From contig JAYVQC010000149.1 in assembly GCA_043757045.1 (NCBI GenBank), positions 1 to 23,397 of the forward strand: a stretch of 23,397 nt of DNA. Reading direction: 5' to 3'. The DNA comes from JANNGC01 sp043757045 (GTDB taxonomy: Bacteria > Verrucomicrobiota > Verrucomicrobiia > Limisphaerales > SIBH01). The translations under genes were made by a program, and so were the position numbers. Below are positions 9,459 through 17,312 of the stretch, piece by piece. The notes under the pieces were generated by a model. It was not told the DNA's origin. It searched no databases and saw only the letters and a list, made by a program, of their open reading frames with translations. The stretch's first letter is position 1. Each line of letters starts with the position of its first letter.

Positions 9459-10487
9459 ATGCAACGCCTGCTCGTTTTGTTTTGCCTGCTCGCCGCCGGC
9501 CCGCTCTACGCGGCCAATTACAAACTGAACCTGTTCATCTGGAGCGAATACATTGACCCTGGGATCATCACCGAGTTCGAGAAACGCTTCGACACCAAGG
9601 TCACGATTGATCTCTACGAGGACGAGTCGGCGATGCTCGCCAAATTGCAGGGCGGCGGCGCGGCGCAATACGACGTCATCGTGCCGCCCGACCACATCGT
9701 CCCCGCGCTCATCAAATTAAAACTCGTCGCGCCCTTGCGGCACGACTCGCTCCCCAACCTCCGCCATCTCGACCCGCGCTTTACCTCGCCGTGGTATGAC
9801 CCGAGCAACCGTTTCACCGTGCCGTATCAGTGGGGCACGCTCGGCATCTATGCGCGCCGGCCCGCCGTCATTCCGCACCACCAGTCGTGGGCGCTGCTCT
9901 TCGACGCGAAGGAACAGCGCGGCGATTTTCTGCTCATTGACTCCATGCGCGACAGCTTGGGCGTGGCGTTGAAGTACCAGGGGCATTCGCTCAACTCGAC
10001 CGACAAGAAGGAACTGGCCGCCGCGCGCGACCTGCTCATCAACGCCAAGAAACGTTCGGTCGGTTTCGCCGGCGGCGTGGGCGGGAAAAACAAAGTGCTG
10101 GCGAAGGAAGCCGCCTACGCGCCGGCTTATTCCGGTGACGCCCTGCGCGGCGTGGCGGAAGATCCGGAGACTTATTATTTCATCCCGAAAGAAGGCAGCC
10201 AGATCTGGATGGATAACCTCGCCATCTGCGCCAAAGCGCCGAATCGGATCGTGGCCGAGAAATTTCTCAACTTTATTCTCATCCCCGAAATCGGCGCGCG
10301 CCTCGCGGATTACAATCTCTACGCCACGCCGAACCTGGCCGCGCGCGACCATGTGCGCCCGGAGAACTTGCACAACCCCGTCATCTACCCGCCGCCCGAC
10401 GTGATGGCGCGGCTGGAATTCCTGAAGGACGTGGGCCGCGACCTCAAGCTCTACGACGAGGTGTGGACGCAGGTGAAGGCGAAGTAG
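9459..10487 (+). CDS. Periplasmic spermidine/putrescine-type substrate-binding protein (PotD/PotF-like)
   Basis: A 342-residue family 1 extracellular solute-binding protein. Start ATG 9459 gives a clean Sec signal peptide (MQRLLVLFCLLAAGPLYA); an in-frame opening back to 9372 adds only non-signal sequence. LNLFIWSEYIDPGIITEFEK matches the PotD N-terminus (an aromatic of IW-x-EY is in the polyamine site). YDVIVPPDHIVPALIKLKLV, then FTVPYQWGTLGIYAR and EGSQIWMDNLAI follow; WMD corresponds to the Trp/Asp pair that binds polyamine in PotD. No PotA ATPase or PotB/C permease gene lies next to it. It is therefore a solo binding protein that either uses a distant permease or has a sensing or scavenging role. 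The next gene starts 6 bases after its stop and is SpeE-like, suggesting a shared polyamine theme. Confidence 0.9.
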   Translation: MQRLLVLFCLLAAGPLYAANYKLNLFIWSEYIDPGIITEFEKRFDTKVTIDLYEDESAMLAKLQGGGAAQYDVIVPPDHIVPALIKLKLVAPLRHDSLPNLRHLDPRFTSPWYDPSNRFTVPYQWGTLGIYARRPAVIPHHQSWALLFDAKEQRGDFLLIDSMRDSLGVALKYQGHSLNSTDKKELAAARDLLINAKKRSVGFAGGVGGKNKVLAKEAAYAPAYSGDALRGVAEDPETYYFIPKEGSQIWMDNLAICAKAPNRIVAEKFLNFILIPEIGARLADYNLYATPNLAARDHVRPENLHNPVIYPPPDVMARLEFLKDVGRDLKLYDEVWTQVKAK

Positions 10488-10493
10488 CCGGCC

Positions 10494-11207
10494 GTGAACT
10501 GTCGCTCCCGCTGCATGGACATCATCACCACTCGACACGGTCTGCGCCTGAGCCAGCACGGCGTGGTCCTCAGCGAACTGCGCACCAGCGCGGGTCCAAC
10601 GCACAGCGTCTTCGATCTGCTGGCGGCGCTCATCGCGGTGCTGGCGCCGCGCGGCCGCACCGGCGTGCTGGGTTTTGCGGGCGGGGGCATGATGGCTCCG
10701 TTGCGCGCGCTCGGGGTTGAAACCGTGATGCACTCGGTCGATCTCGACCGCGCGGGGTTTGATTTGTTTCGCGAGCATTGCCCGGACTGGACCCCGCAAG
10801 TGAACTGGCAACAGGCGGACGCCGTGGCCTGGCTGCGCGGCCAGTCGGCGAAGTTCGATTTGCTGGTCGAGGATCTTTCTGTCCCGCGCGCTGGCGACGT
10901 CTTCAAGCCGGAGGTGTCGTGGGAGGTGCTGCCGAAACTCATCCGCCAACGGCTGCGGCCCGGCGGCGGCGCGGTGTTTAATTTGATGCTCTCACCGGGC
11001 GAGTCGTGGAAGGCCGCGCTCCCGAAAATCACGCGCCATTTTTCCGCCGCCCGATTGATCCACTTCGATGATTTTGAAAACCGCCTCTTGATCGCGGGCA
11101 CGCGGCTGCCGTCGGCGCGCGCGCTGGGGGTTTCATTGCGCCGTGAATTGCAGCGGTTGCGGTCGCGGCAGGCGGCGCGGATTCAAGTGCGGGGTGTGAA
11201 GTTATGA
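10494..11207 (+). CDS. Spermidine-synthase-like (SAM-methyltransferase fold) protein
   Basis: A 237-residue protein from a GTG at 10494; the ATG at 10515 (MDIITTRHG, 230 residues) is an alternative start. The nucleotide-binding core reads TGVLGFAGGGMMAPLRALG (glycine-rich loop), then HSVDLDRAG (acidic residue at the end of beta-2), DAVAWL, DLLVEDLSVPR and a long C-terminal beta strand pair around RPGGGAVFNLM. This order is that of the spermidine synthase/SpeE-like methyltransferase fold, but the N-terminal beta-barrel domain of true SpeE is missing. The catalytic aspartate could not be assigned safely. It is tightly spaced behind the polyamine-binding protein (6 bases) and very likely co-transcribed. 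An aminopropyltransferase, a polyamine-modifying enzyme or an unrelated SpeE-fold protein are all possible. Confidence 0.8.
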   Translation: MNCRSRCMDIITTRHGLRLSQHGVVLSELRTSAGPTHSVFDLLAALIAVLAPRGRTGVLGFAGGGMMAPLRALGVETVMHSVDLDRAGFDLFREHCPDWTPQVNWQQADAVAWLRGQSAKFDLLVEDLSVPRAGDVFKPEVSWEVLPKLIRQRLRPGGGAVFNLMLSPGESWKAALPKITRHFSAARLIHFDDFENRLLIAGTRLPSARALGVSLRRELQRLRSRQAARIQVRGVKL

Positions 11208-11253
11208 AGCGGAAACGAGAGCAGCCCGCTCCACACCGCGCGGGTGTGATTAG

Positions 11254-11396
11254 AAGTGGCGGTCAGGAGCGCGGGCGTCCCGCCCGCCTGACTGGAACCA
11301 GAGGCAATTGTGCCCCGCCCGCGTGGGGTGGTGGAAAACCTTTGGCGCGCACCGGCGGGCGAGACGCCCGCGCTCCTGCTGGCGTGCCCGCCACTT
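11254..11396. repeat. 143-bp palindromic repeat, family 2 (GCGGGCGTC-type)
   Basis: The outer ends are AAGTGGCGG (11254-11262) and CCGCCACTT (11388-11396). Each arm contains the same smaller palindromic unit, AGGAGCGCGGGCGTC then CCGCCCGCC on the left and its inverted counterpart (TCGCCCGCC variant) on the right. The centre between them is not conserved. It has no ORF and fills the gap between the SpeE-like gene and the glycosidase. The architecture copies that of the 4731-4883 element: paired inverted short palindromes, as in REP doublets. Confidence 0.8.
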
Positions 11397-11424
11397 TTCA
11401 TCGCACCCATGTCGCGCCGCCCGT

Positions 11425-11453
11425 TTGACACTCTGGGCGAATTGGGTTCTCAT
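11425..11453 (+). promoter_or_regulatory. Possible promoter for the exported glycosidase
   Basis: A perfect -35 TTGACA (11425-11430) lies 49 bases before the ATG at 11479. The -10 region at 17-base spacing (11448-11453, TCTCAT) is weak, so the call rests mostly on the -35 box. Confidence 0.28.
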
Positions 11454-11478
11454 CCGGCGCAGATTTCTGGATCCAATT

Positions 11479-13137
11479 ATGAACGTGCAATTTTTCCGAC
11501 TGGCCTGCGCTTTGGCCATGAGTGTCACCCTTTCCCTCCACGCGGCTGATGCCACGGTCGCCAAGTGGGGCCGTTTCGAGCAGTCGTTCGAGAGCGGAGC
11601 GGGCTACGAAAATCCGCTCCAGGAGGCGGCGTTGACCGTCGCATTCCTGTCGCCCAGTGGTGAGACCAATCGCGTGCCGGGCTTCTGGGATGGCGGCAAA
11701 ACGTGGCGCGTGCGCTTCTCGCCGAATCAAACCGGCCAGTGGAAATGGACCACGACCTGTTCCGACGCGGCGAACAAGGGGTTGCACCAACAGTCTGGTT
11801 CCTTCACCTGCGCCGCGCCCACGGCGGCGAAGACGCGCTTCGACGAACACGGCCCCGTGCGCGTCTCCACCAACCAGTTCACGCTGGAGCACGAGGACGG
11901 CACGCCCTTCTTCTGGGTCGCCGACACCGCATGGAACGGCGCGCTGCTGGCGACGCCGAAGGACTGGGACTTTTATTTGCAGACCCGCGCGGCGCAGAAA
12001 TTCTCCGGCGTTAAATGGGTTGCCACGCAATGGCGCGCGTCACCCGCCGGCGATGCCAAGGGCGAGGCCGCGTTCACCGGGAAGGAAAAAATTTCCATCA
12101 ACCCCGAGTTCTTCCGTCGCCTCGACGCGAAGGCCGACGCGGTGAACAAGGCTGGTCTGCTCAACATTCCCGTGCTGCTCTGGGCCATCGGCGGGTCCAG
12201 CGCGGAAAAAAATCCCGGCGCGTTTCTGCCCGAGGATCAGTTGATCCTCCTTGCGCGTTACTTGGTCGCGCGCTGGCAGGCGCACGATGTGGTGTGGATT
12301 CTCGGCGGCGACGGCCATTACTTCGGCAGCGAAGGCGAGAAGTGGCGTCGCGTCGGGCGCGCAGTCTTCGATGACATTTCTCACGCGCCCGTGGTCATGC
12401 ACCCGCAGGGCCGGCATTGGGTGCAACGTGAATTTAAGGATGAGAAGTGGACGGGAATCATCGGCTACCAAAGCGGTCACGGCGACAGCGACGAGTCTTT
12501 GAAATGGCTGACCAGCGGCCCCAACACGCAGGATTGGGAGAACGCGCCGCGCCATCCCATCATCAATCTGGAGCCGCCCTACGAGGGGCATCTCGCCTAC
12601 AACTCGAAACAGCCGCTCAATGCCGATCTCGTGCGCCGCACACTTTACTGGTCGCTGCTCAATACGCCCACCGCAGGCGTGAGCTACGGCGGTCACGGCG
12701 TCTGGGGCTGGGACGACGGCACGAAACCGCCGACCGATCACGCTGGCTCCGGCATCCCGCTCCCGTGGCAGAAGGCGCTCTTCCTGCCCGGCGCGCAGCA
12801 GATGACGAATCTTGTGACGTTCTTTTCCATGATCGAATGGAATCAACTCCGCCCGCTCCCCGGCGCGGTGGTCAACAATCCGGGCAACACCAGCCCGAGG
12901 AAATACATCGCCGCCGCGCGCTCGGTGAAGGGCGATCTCACCGTGGTCTATGTGCCGGAAGAACGGACGATAGAAATCTTGCTCGCGTCCTTGCCGCCCG
13001 CGCCGGAAGTGAAGTGGTTTAACCCGCGCACCGGCGAAACCAGCGCCGCCGTCGCCGTCATCACGGACACCACCGCGCAGTTTCCGACCCCTGCTGAGGG
13101 CGACTGGATTCTGTGGATGCAGACGCAGAAGAAATAA
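11479..13137 (+). CDS. Exported DUF5060/DUF4038 glycoside hydrolase, apiosidase (GH140)-like
   Basis: A 552-residue secreted protein. The ATG at 11479 starts a Sec signal peptide (FFRLACALAMSVTLSLHAAD). Residues 25-115 form a DUF5060 beta-sandwich (KWGRFEQSFES, GFWDGGKTWRVRFSP, GQWKWTT). Residues 120-440 are the DUF4038 TIM barrel (FFWVADTAWNGALLAT, VVWILGGDGHY, INLEPPYEG, TPTAGVSYGGHGVWGWDDG). D278 of GGDG and E365 of LEPPYEG are the likely acid/base and nucleophile by analogy with characterised GH140 apiosidases. The last ~100 residues resemble the collagen-binding-like domain that usually follows DUF4038 (KYIAAARSVKGDLTVVYVPE, VKWFNPRTGE). Probable role: release of a side sugar from pectin (rhamnogalacturonan-II) or a related glycan outside the cytoplasm. 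The exact substrate is inferred. Confidence 0.9.
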   Translation: MNVQFFRLACALAMSVTLSLHAADATVAKWGRFEQSFESGAGYENPLQEAALTVAFLSPSGETNRVPGFWDGGKTWRVRFSPNQTGQWKWTTTCSDAANKGLHQQSGSFTCAAPTAAKTRFDEHGPVRVSTNQFTLEHEDGTPFFWVADTAWNGALLATPKDWDFYLQTRAAQKFSGVKWVATQWRASPAGDAKGEAAFTGKEKISINPEFFRRLDAKADAVNKAGLLNIPVLLWAIGGSSAEKNPGAFLPEDQLILLARYLVARWQAHDVVWILGGDGHYFGSEGEKWRRVGRAVFDDISHAPVVMHPQGRHWVQREFKDEKWTGIIGYQSGHGDSDESLKWLTSGPNTQDWENAPRHPIINLEPPYEGHLAYNSKQPLNADLVRRTLYWSLLNTPTAGVSYGGHGVWGWDDGTKPPTDHAGSGIPLPWQKALFLPGAQQMTNLVTFFSMIEWNQLRPLPGAVVNNPGNTSPRKYIAAARSVKGDLTVVYVPEERTIEILLASLPPAPEVKWFNPRTGETSAAVAVITDTTAQFPTPAEGDWILWMQTQKK

Positions 13138-13154
13138 GGCTGGAATCACGGCAC

Positions 13155-13190
13155 GAAAAAGCCCGCTCACATTCGCGAGCGGGCATTTTT
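13155..13190. terminator. Bidirectional terminator between the glycosidase and tRNA-fMet
   Basis: GCCCGCTC (13161-13168) pairs with GAGCGGGC (13177-13184). A-run 13156-13160 and T-run 13186-13190 flank the stem, so it can stop transcription from both the forward glycosidase gene and the reverse-strand tRNA. Confidence 0.92.
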
Positions 13191-13195
13191 CAAAT

Positions 13196-13272
<77 letters not shown>

Positions 13273-13285
13273 GTTAAGTGCGCGG

Positions 13286-13313
13286 AATATAGAGAGGCGC
13301 TTTCAAAGGGCAA
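13286..13313 (-). promoter_or_regulatory. Candidate promoter for tRNA-fMet
   Basis: On the reverse strand a -35-like TTGCCC (13313-13308) is followed, after 16 bases, by -10 TATATT (13291-13286). The predicted start is about 6 bases before the mature tRNA 5' end at 13272. Confidence 0.5.
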
Positions 13314-13326
13314 GGGGCATTTTCAT

Positions 13327-15507
13327 TTATCCACCAATCAGCCGGTGTGGCTTCACCGCGTCGCTGCCGAGGCCGAAGCGCGGCATGGCTTTCAACGAGA
13401 GCGCGATGGCGACCGTGTAGTCATCCGGGCCGATGCGGTTGTCGCGGACTCGGAAGGTCAGCCCGGCCGTCCAACTGCGGAAGTCGCGGTAGAGCGTGTA
13501 GTATTGGTATTCCATCGTGCCGTCCCGCGCCTCGAAGTGGTGCTGCGTGCGCACTCCCCAGTTCTCATTCAGGCGGTAGAACAAGGTGGCCGTGATCAAG
13601 TCGTGGCCGCGCCCGAGTTCCGGCGTGTCGCGGCGATACCGGTGGCCGAGCGCGAGGCTCCAGTGCTCGTTCGGTTCGAGCGTGATGGTGTGGTTCGCCT
13701 CGCGATACTGGCCTTGGTCCAGACCGTAGCGTGTTTCGCTGTTGAACGTGATCCACGAGCGCGGACGGAAATCCAAATCGGAGTAAAGATCGCTGAAGGT
13801 CGTGCCACCGTGGCGTTCGCCGAGCCGCCAGTCGGTATAGACGGCCCAGTTGAGCAAGTCGTCCACGCCGTCCTCGCGTTTGGTTTGCAATTTGTTCCGC
13901 AGCCCCAGGCGCACGACGGACTGGCTGTCAATCGAGTCAATGGTGTTGAAGTCAGGAAACTCAATCGGACGCAGGCGCGAGCTGGGCAGGCTGCGATCAA
14001 ACTGCGCCAGTTCGCGCGGGGCTTTATTCGGCACGGGGACGTAGGCGTAATTGACCGACGGCTCGATGATGTGCCGCAGGCCCTGCACCTCGAGCAGATC
14101 GCTCTGCGCGCCGCGATAAACCCGCGAAGCCTTCCACGTCACTTCCGCGCCCGTGTTAAAGACGCTGCGAAATTCCTCGTCCGTGGTCGCGCCGCGTCCG
14201 TTCGCCTCGCCGTAGTAGCTCAGGCGCTGGCCCACGCGGGGGATGACGTTTAGCCAGCCGAAGAACGTCCACGGCAAAACAATCTGGTGATAGGTGTCCG
14301 CGCGCGTCGCGCCGTAATAGTTGGTGTGGAATGGCGAGTAGAAATTCGTCTCCGCCGGAAAGAGATGGCGGAAATAGCCGGCGGAACTTTCGCTCTCGTA
14401 GTAGAGCGGCGTTTCTAAAATCTGTTGGCGCAGTCCGGTCAGCTTCACGTCAGGCAGGCGCTCGACGGTTTCCGCGTAATCATTCACGCGGAACTGCGCC
14501 ATCCCGTTCAGATCCCAGTTGGGCCAAGCTTTGTCCACTTCCACGAAGGAGCGCGGTTGGGCGTTCGCGTGATACTCGGACTCGAAGAAGTCACGGGCCA
14601 CGAACGGGTCGGTCTGGTACGCGACGGAGGCTTTCGCCGTGAGATTGGTGGCGAGGTCCACCTGATGCGCGAAGAGCAGACGGTGGCGGTCATCGGGCGG
14701 CGTTTTGAAACCGAACACGTCGCGCGGATTTTCATCGTGCGCGTAGTAGTAGCGCAGGATGCCCTCGCCGAAGGTCGGATCATGCCAGTGAAAGTCCGGC
14801 CCGCCGGCCAGACCGCGGCGGCCCCGCAAGTCGAGATGCACCGCGCCGTCGAGCTGCTTGTTCCAGTACCAGTTGTAAGTGTTCAACAGATACGCGCCCC
14901 AGGTGCTGCGATAGCCGACCAGGAAATCATAGTTGTTCGGATGCCGGTCGAGCGCCTTCGAGTAATAGGGAAAATACATCACCGGCACGTCCCCGAGATA
15001 CATCACCGCGTGCCGGGCCTCGATGGATTTGCCCGGCGTCACGACAATCTGCTTCGCGTAAATCCGGTAGCCGGGATCGGGATGATCGTCCGTCGTGAAA
15101 AAAGTGTTGGTGACGGTGTAGGCCTGGTTGGTCGGACTGCTGATCATGCTCGTCCCCTGGACGAAGTAGGGCGGGTGCCCGGCGCGGAACGAGTCGCCGC
15201 TGATCACGCGCGTCTTGAAATTGTAGTGCAGTTGCTCACCGCGCCAGAGCTGGCCGCCTTCGCGCTGGAGGATCACGTTGCCCTCGGCGTAGGCGTCGCC
15301 AGTCGCGCGATCCACGCGGGCGGTCTGCGCGGTGAGGACGACGGGACCGTATTTCAGGAGCATCCCGTTTTTGTAGAAAACTTTCCCGGTGCGAAGCTGC
15401 ACTTCCTGGTCGGCCCCTTGCAGCACAAAGAGTTCGTTCGTCTCCTGGCTGCGTGCGGCGAGCGGGAGCAGCAGCGCGAGCAGGGTGAGAACGATGCGTA
15501 GCTTCAT
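13327..15507 (-). CDS. lptD: LPS-assembly outer-membrane protein LptD (OstA/Imp)
   Basis: A 726-residue outer-membrane protein that inserts lipopolysaccharide into the outer leaflet. The ATG at 15507 starts a signal peptide (MKLRIVLTLLALLLPLAARSQ); the open frame reaches 15720, but that extension is not signal-like. Residues 28-110 are the OstA/LptA-like periplasmic jelly-roll (LLKYGPVVLTAQTARVDRATG, AYAEGNVIL). A strongly conserved family segment, YLGDVPVMYFPYYSKAL, follows. The rest (about 200-726) shows alternating strands rich in aromatic residues, typical of the LptD barrel. The whole mature protein has no cysteine, so it cannot form the disulfides that lock E. coli LptD to its barrel. 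No lptE is nearby. It is divergent from the lipoprotein gene at 15644, with 136 bases between them. Confidence 0.9.
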   Translation of the reverse strand: MKLRIVLTLLALLLPLAARSQETNELFVLQGADQEVQLRTGKVFYKNGMLLKYGPVVLTAQTARVDRATGDAYAEGNVILQREGGQLWRGEQLHYNFKTRVISGDSFRAGHPPYFVQGTSMISSPTNQAYTVTNTFFTTDDHPDPGYRIYAKQIVVTPGKSIEARHAVMYLGDVPVMYFPYYSKALDRHPNNYDFLVGYRSTWGAYLLNTYNWYWNKQLDGAVHLDLRGRRGLAGGPDFHWHDPTFGEGILRYYYAHDENPRDVFGFKTPPDDRHRLLFAHQVDLATNLTAKASVAYQTDPFVARDFFESEYHANAQPRSFVEVDKAWPNWDLNGMAQFRVNDYAETVERLPDVKLTGLRQQILETPLYYESESSAGYFRHLFPAETNFYSPFHTNYYGATRADTYHQIVLPWTFFGWLNVIPRVGQRLSYYGEANGRGATTDEEFRSVFNTGAEVTWKASRVYRGAQSDLLEVQGLRHIIEPSVNYAYVPVPNKAPRELAQFDRSLPSSRLRPIEFPDFNTIDSIDSQSVVRLGLRNKLQTKREDGVDDLLNWAVYTDWRLGERHGGTTFSDLYSDLDFRPRSWITFNSETRYGLDQGQYREANHTITLEPNEHWSLALGHRYRRDTPELGRGHDLITATLFYRLNENWGVRTQHHFEARDGTMEYQYYTLYRDFRSWTAGLTFRVRDNRIGPDDYTVAIALSLKAMPRFGLGSDAVKPHRLIGG

Positions 15508-15643
15508 GTGCGGCAGACCTAAGCAAAAGCTTCCGGCAGTGCCAAGCGCATTCAAAGCGCGGGACCGTTCGCGTCCGCAGCAAACTGCCGCCGGCCCATT
15601 TTGGCGTTTGGAATTTTCATTTCCGCCTGTTACCAACGCGCGC

Positions 15644-16519
15644 ATGAAATCACTCAAGTTTGTCGCGTTGGCCTGCGTCGCCGCATTGACCGTGGGATTC
15701 TTGGCCGGCTGCGCCACCACGAAAACCGCCGGGACCGGTGCCAGTTTCCAGGGACCGATTGGCCTCCAGCTTTACAGTCTGCGCGGCGATTTCAGCAAGG
15801 ACGTGCCGGGCACAATGGCCAAGGTGCGCGGCTTCGGATTCAAATATGTGGAACTCGCCGGCACCTACAACCTGACCGCCGAGCAGATGCTCGCGTTGCT
15901 GAAGGCGAATGACCTCAAGGCGGTCAGCGGGCATTTCAATTACGACCTGTATCGCACCAACGCGCACGCGGTGGCGCACCAGGCCAAGGCGCTCGGCTTG
16001 AAATACGCGGGCTGCGCCTGGATTCCGCACACGGGGGAGTTCGATGAGCAGGAGGCGCGCGCGGCGGCCAAGGTGTTTAACGACGCGGGGAAAATTCTCG
16101 CGGAGCACGGCATCAAGCTTTTCTACCACACGCACGGCTACGAGTTTCAACCGCACAAAGACGGCACGCTCTTCGACCTGATGATGACGGAGACGAATCC
16201 GAAATGGGTGCGCTACCAGATGGACACGTTCTGGATCGTGCATCCGAACCATGACCCCGTCGCGCTGCTGAAAAAATACGGCGCGCGGTTTGAGCTGATG
16301 CATGTGAAGGACATGAAGCACGGCACCGAGCGCAATCTCACCGGCAAATCCAACGTGAACAATGACGCGCAAATCGGCACTGGTGTGATGAACTGGCCGG
16401 GTATCCTCGCGGCCGCGGAGAAGGCGGGAGTGAAATGGTACTTCATTGAGGACGAGGCGGACGACGTGAAGGAACACCTGCCGGGCAGCTTGAAGTTTTT
16501 GGAGAGCGTGAAGTTCTAA
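15644..16519 (+). CDS. Lipoprotein of the sugar phosphate isomerase/epimerase (xylose isomerase-like TIM barrel) family
   Basis: A 291-residue protein. From the ATG at 15644 there is a lipoprotein signal peptide ending in lipobox LAGC (Cys23), then a short linker. The TIM-barrel part follows: IGLQLYSLRGDF at its start, FKYVELAGTYNL, SGHFNYD, FYHTHGYEF, RYQMDTFWIVHPNHDP, FELMHVKDMK and WYFIEDEAD near the end. The acidic and histidine residues in these segments are the usual metal ligands of the family. Such exported isomerase-like lipoproteins are common in Verrucomicrobiota and Planctomycetota, often alongside Gfo/Idh/MocA proteins. The substrate is unknown and catalysis outside the cytoplasm is unproven. 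It converges with mazG across a palindromic repeat. Confidence 0.9.
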   Translation: MKSLKFVALACVAALTVGFLAGCATTKTAGTGASFQGPIGLQLYSLRGDFSKDVPGTMAKVRGFGFKYVELAGTYNLTAEQMLALLKANDLKAVSGHFNYDLYRTNAHAVAHQAKALGLKYAGCAWIPHTGEFDEQEARAAAKVFNDAGKILAEHGIKLFYHTHGYEFQPHKDGTLFDLMMTETNPKWVRYQMDTFWIVHPNHDPVALLKKYGARFELMHVKDMKHGTERNLTGKSNVNNDAQIGTGVMNWPGILAAAEKAGVKWYFIEDEADDVKEHLPGSLKFLESVKF

Positions 16520-16526
16520 CGTGCCG

Positions 16527-16563
16527 TCCCGTAGCGGCGCTCTGCCGAGACGCCGCTACGGGA
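16527..16563. repeat. 37-bp palindromic repeat, single unit of family 1
   Basis: TCCCGTAGCGGCG (16527-16539) is the exact inverse of CGCCGCTACGGGA (16551-16563). The inner CTCT/GAGA arms nearly continue the stem (three of four pairs) around GCC. Read on the reverse strand, it shares GTAGCGGCGTCTCG, two variable bases, then AGAGCGCCGC with both arms of the 4731-4883 element. It lies between two convergent genes and could also act as a transcription stop for both, although no T-run follows. Its TAG (16558-16556, reverse) is the mazG stop. Confidence 0.85.
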
Positions 16564-17206
16564 GTTCGCGCTTCCGCCAGGCGCGCTCGCGTTTCTTCGC
16601 CTCGGTGCGCAGCAATTCCTCGGCGGACCAGCCGTGTTGCTGCGCCAGTTCGGCGAGGTTAAAAAGTTGCCCCGCAATCTCTGTTCGCGACGGACGTTTC
16701 GACGGTTTTTCTTCCGCGAGCAGCTTCGCCTTGCGAGCCTTCTTCACCAGCTTCTCCGCGCGCAGGAGCGCGGGCAGATGTTTGGGGATGCCGTCGAAAG
16801 CGGAGGGGCGCTCGTGCTTGGTGCCTTTCTTTTCAGCGCGCTTGATCTGTTCCCAATTCGCCCAGACCTGCTCCACGTTCTTCACCTTCACATCGCCGAA
16901 GACGTGCGGGTGACGACGGATCAATTTGTCGGTGATGGTCCGCGCCACTTTCTCGAAATCAAACGCGCCGCGCTCGCCGGCGAGCTGACAGTGGAAGACC
17001 ACTTGGAGCAAAAGATCGCCGAGTTCTTCCGCCATCTCGTGATCGTCGCCAGCCTCAATGGCGTCGAGCAGCTCATAAACTTCTTCCACGGCGTGAAAGC
17101 GCAGCGTGCGGTGATCCTGCTCGCGATCCCACGGGCAGCCGGTGGGGGAACGCAAGCGCGCCATGACCGCGAGGAGATCGTTGATGGCGGGAGATTTTTT
17201 CTTCAT
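16556..17206 (-). CDS. mazG: Nucleoside triphosphate pyrophosphohydrolase MazG
   Basis: A 216-residue house-cleaning enzyme that hydrolyses (d)NTPs, including abnormal ones, to NMP and pyrophosphate. The N-terminal MazG domain has GCPWDREQDH (residues 23-32), the metal-binding EEVYE helix and EELGDLLLQVVFH, with the ExxE and ExxD acidic residues intact; RRHPHVFGD is also canonical. The C-terminal half keeps a lysine-rich helix region but is shorter than in the 263-residue E. coli enzyme, so the second domain is reduced. The stop codon TAG is contributed by the palindromic repeat at 16527-16563. The gene lies downstream of proB on the same strand, separated by a heptad-repeat palindrome. Confidence 0.93.
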   Translation of the reverse strand: MKKKSPAINDLLAVMARLRSPTGCPWDREQDHRTLRFHAVEEVYELLDAIEAGDDHEMAEELGDLLLQVVFHCQLAGERGAFDFEKVARTITDKLIRRHPHVFGDVKVKNVEQVWANWEQIKRAEKKGTKHERPSAFDGIPKHLPALLRAEKLVKKARKAKLLAEEKPSKRPSRTEIAGQLFNLAELAQQHGWSAEELLRTEAKKRERAWRKRELP

Positions 17207-17215
17207 GCCGGGTTG

Positions 17216-17312
17216 GGAACTTTGAACTCTGAACCTCGAACTCTGAACTTTGAAGTGCGCGCGTCCGTCCCCGTTCGAGGTTCAAGGTTCAGAGTTCGAA
17301 GTTCAAAGTTCC
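17216..17312. repeat. Inverted pair of heptad (GAACnnn) tandem repeats
   Basis: The left arm (17216-17254) reads as consecutive 7-base units GAACTTT, GAACTCT, GAACCTC, GAACTCT, GAACTTT. The right arm (17273-17312), read on the reverse strand, gives GAACTTT, GAACTTC, GAACTCT, GAACCTT, GAACCTC. The arms are inverted about an 18-base centre and could form an imperfect long hairpin. It fills the proB-mazG gap and abuts the proB stop at 17313. It resembles, in unit length only, the short tandemly repeated heptamers (STRR) known from cyanobacteria. Confidence 0.88.

Noticed and set aside
17216..17312. CRISPR array
   Set aside because: The units are 7 bases, contiguous and degenerate with no spacers; no cas genes are present.
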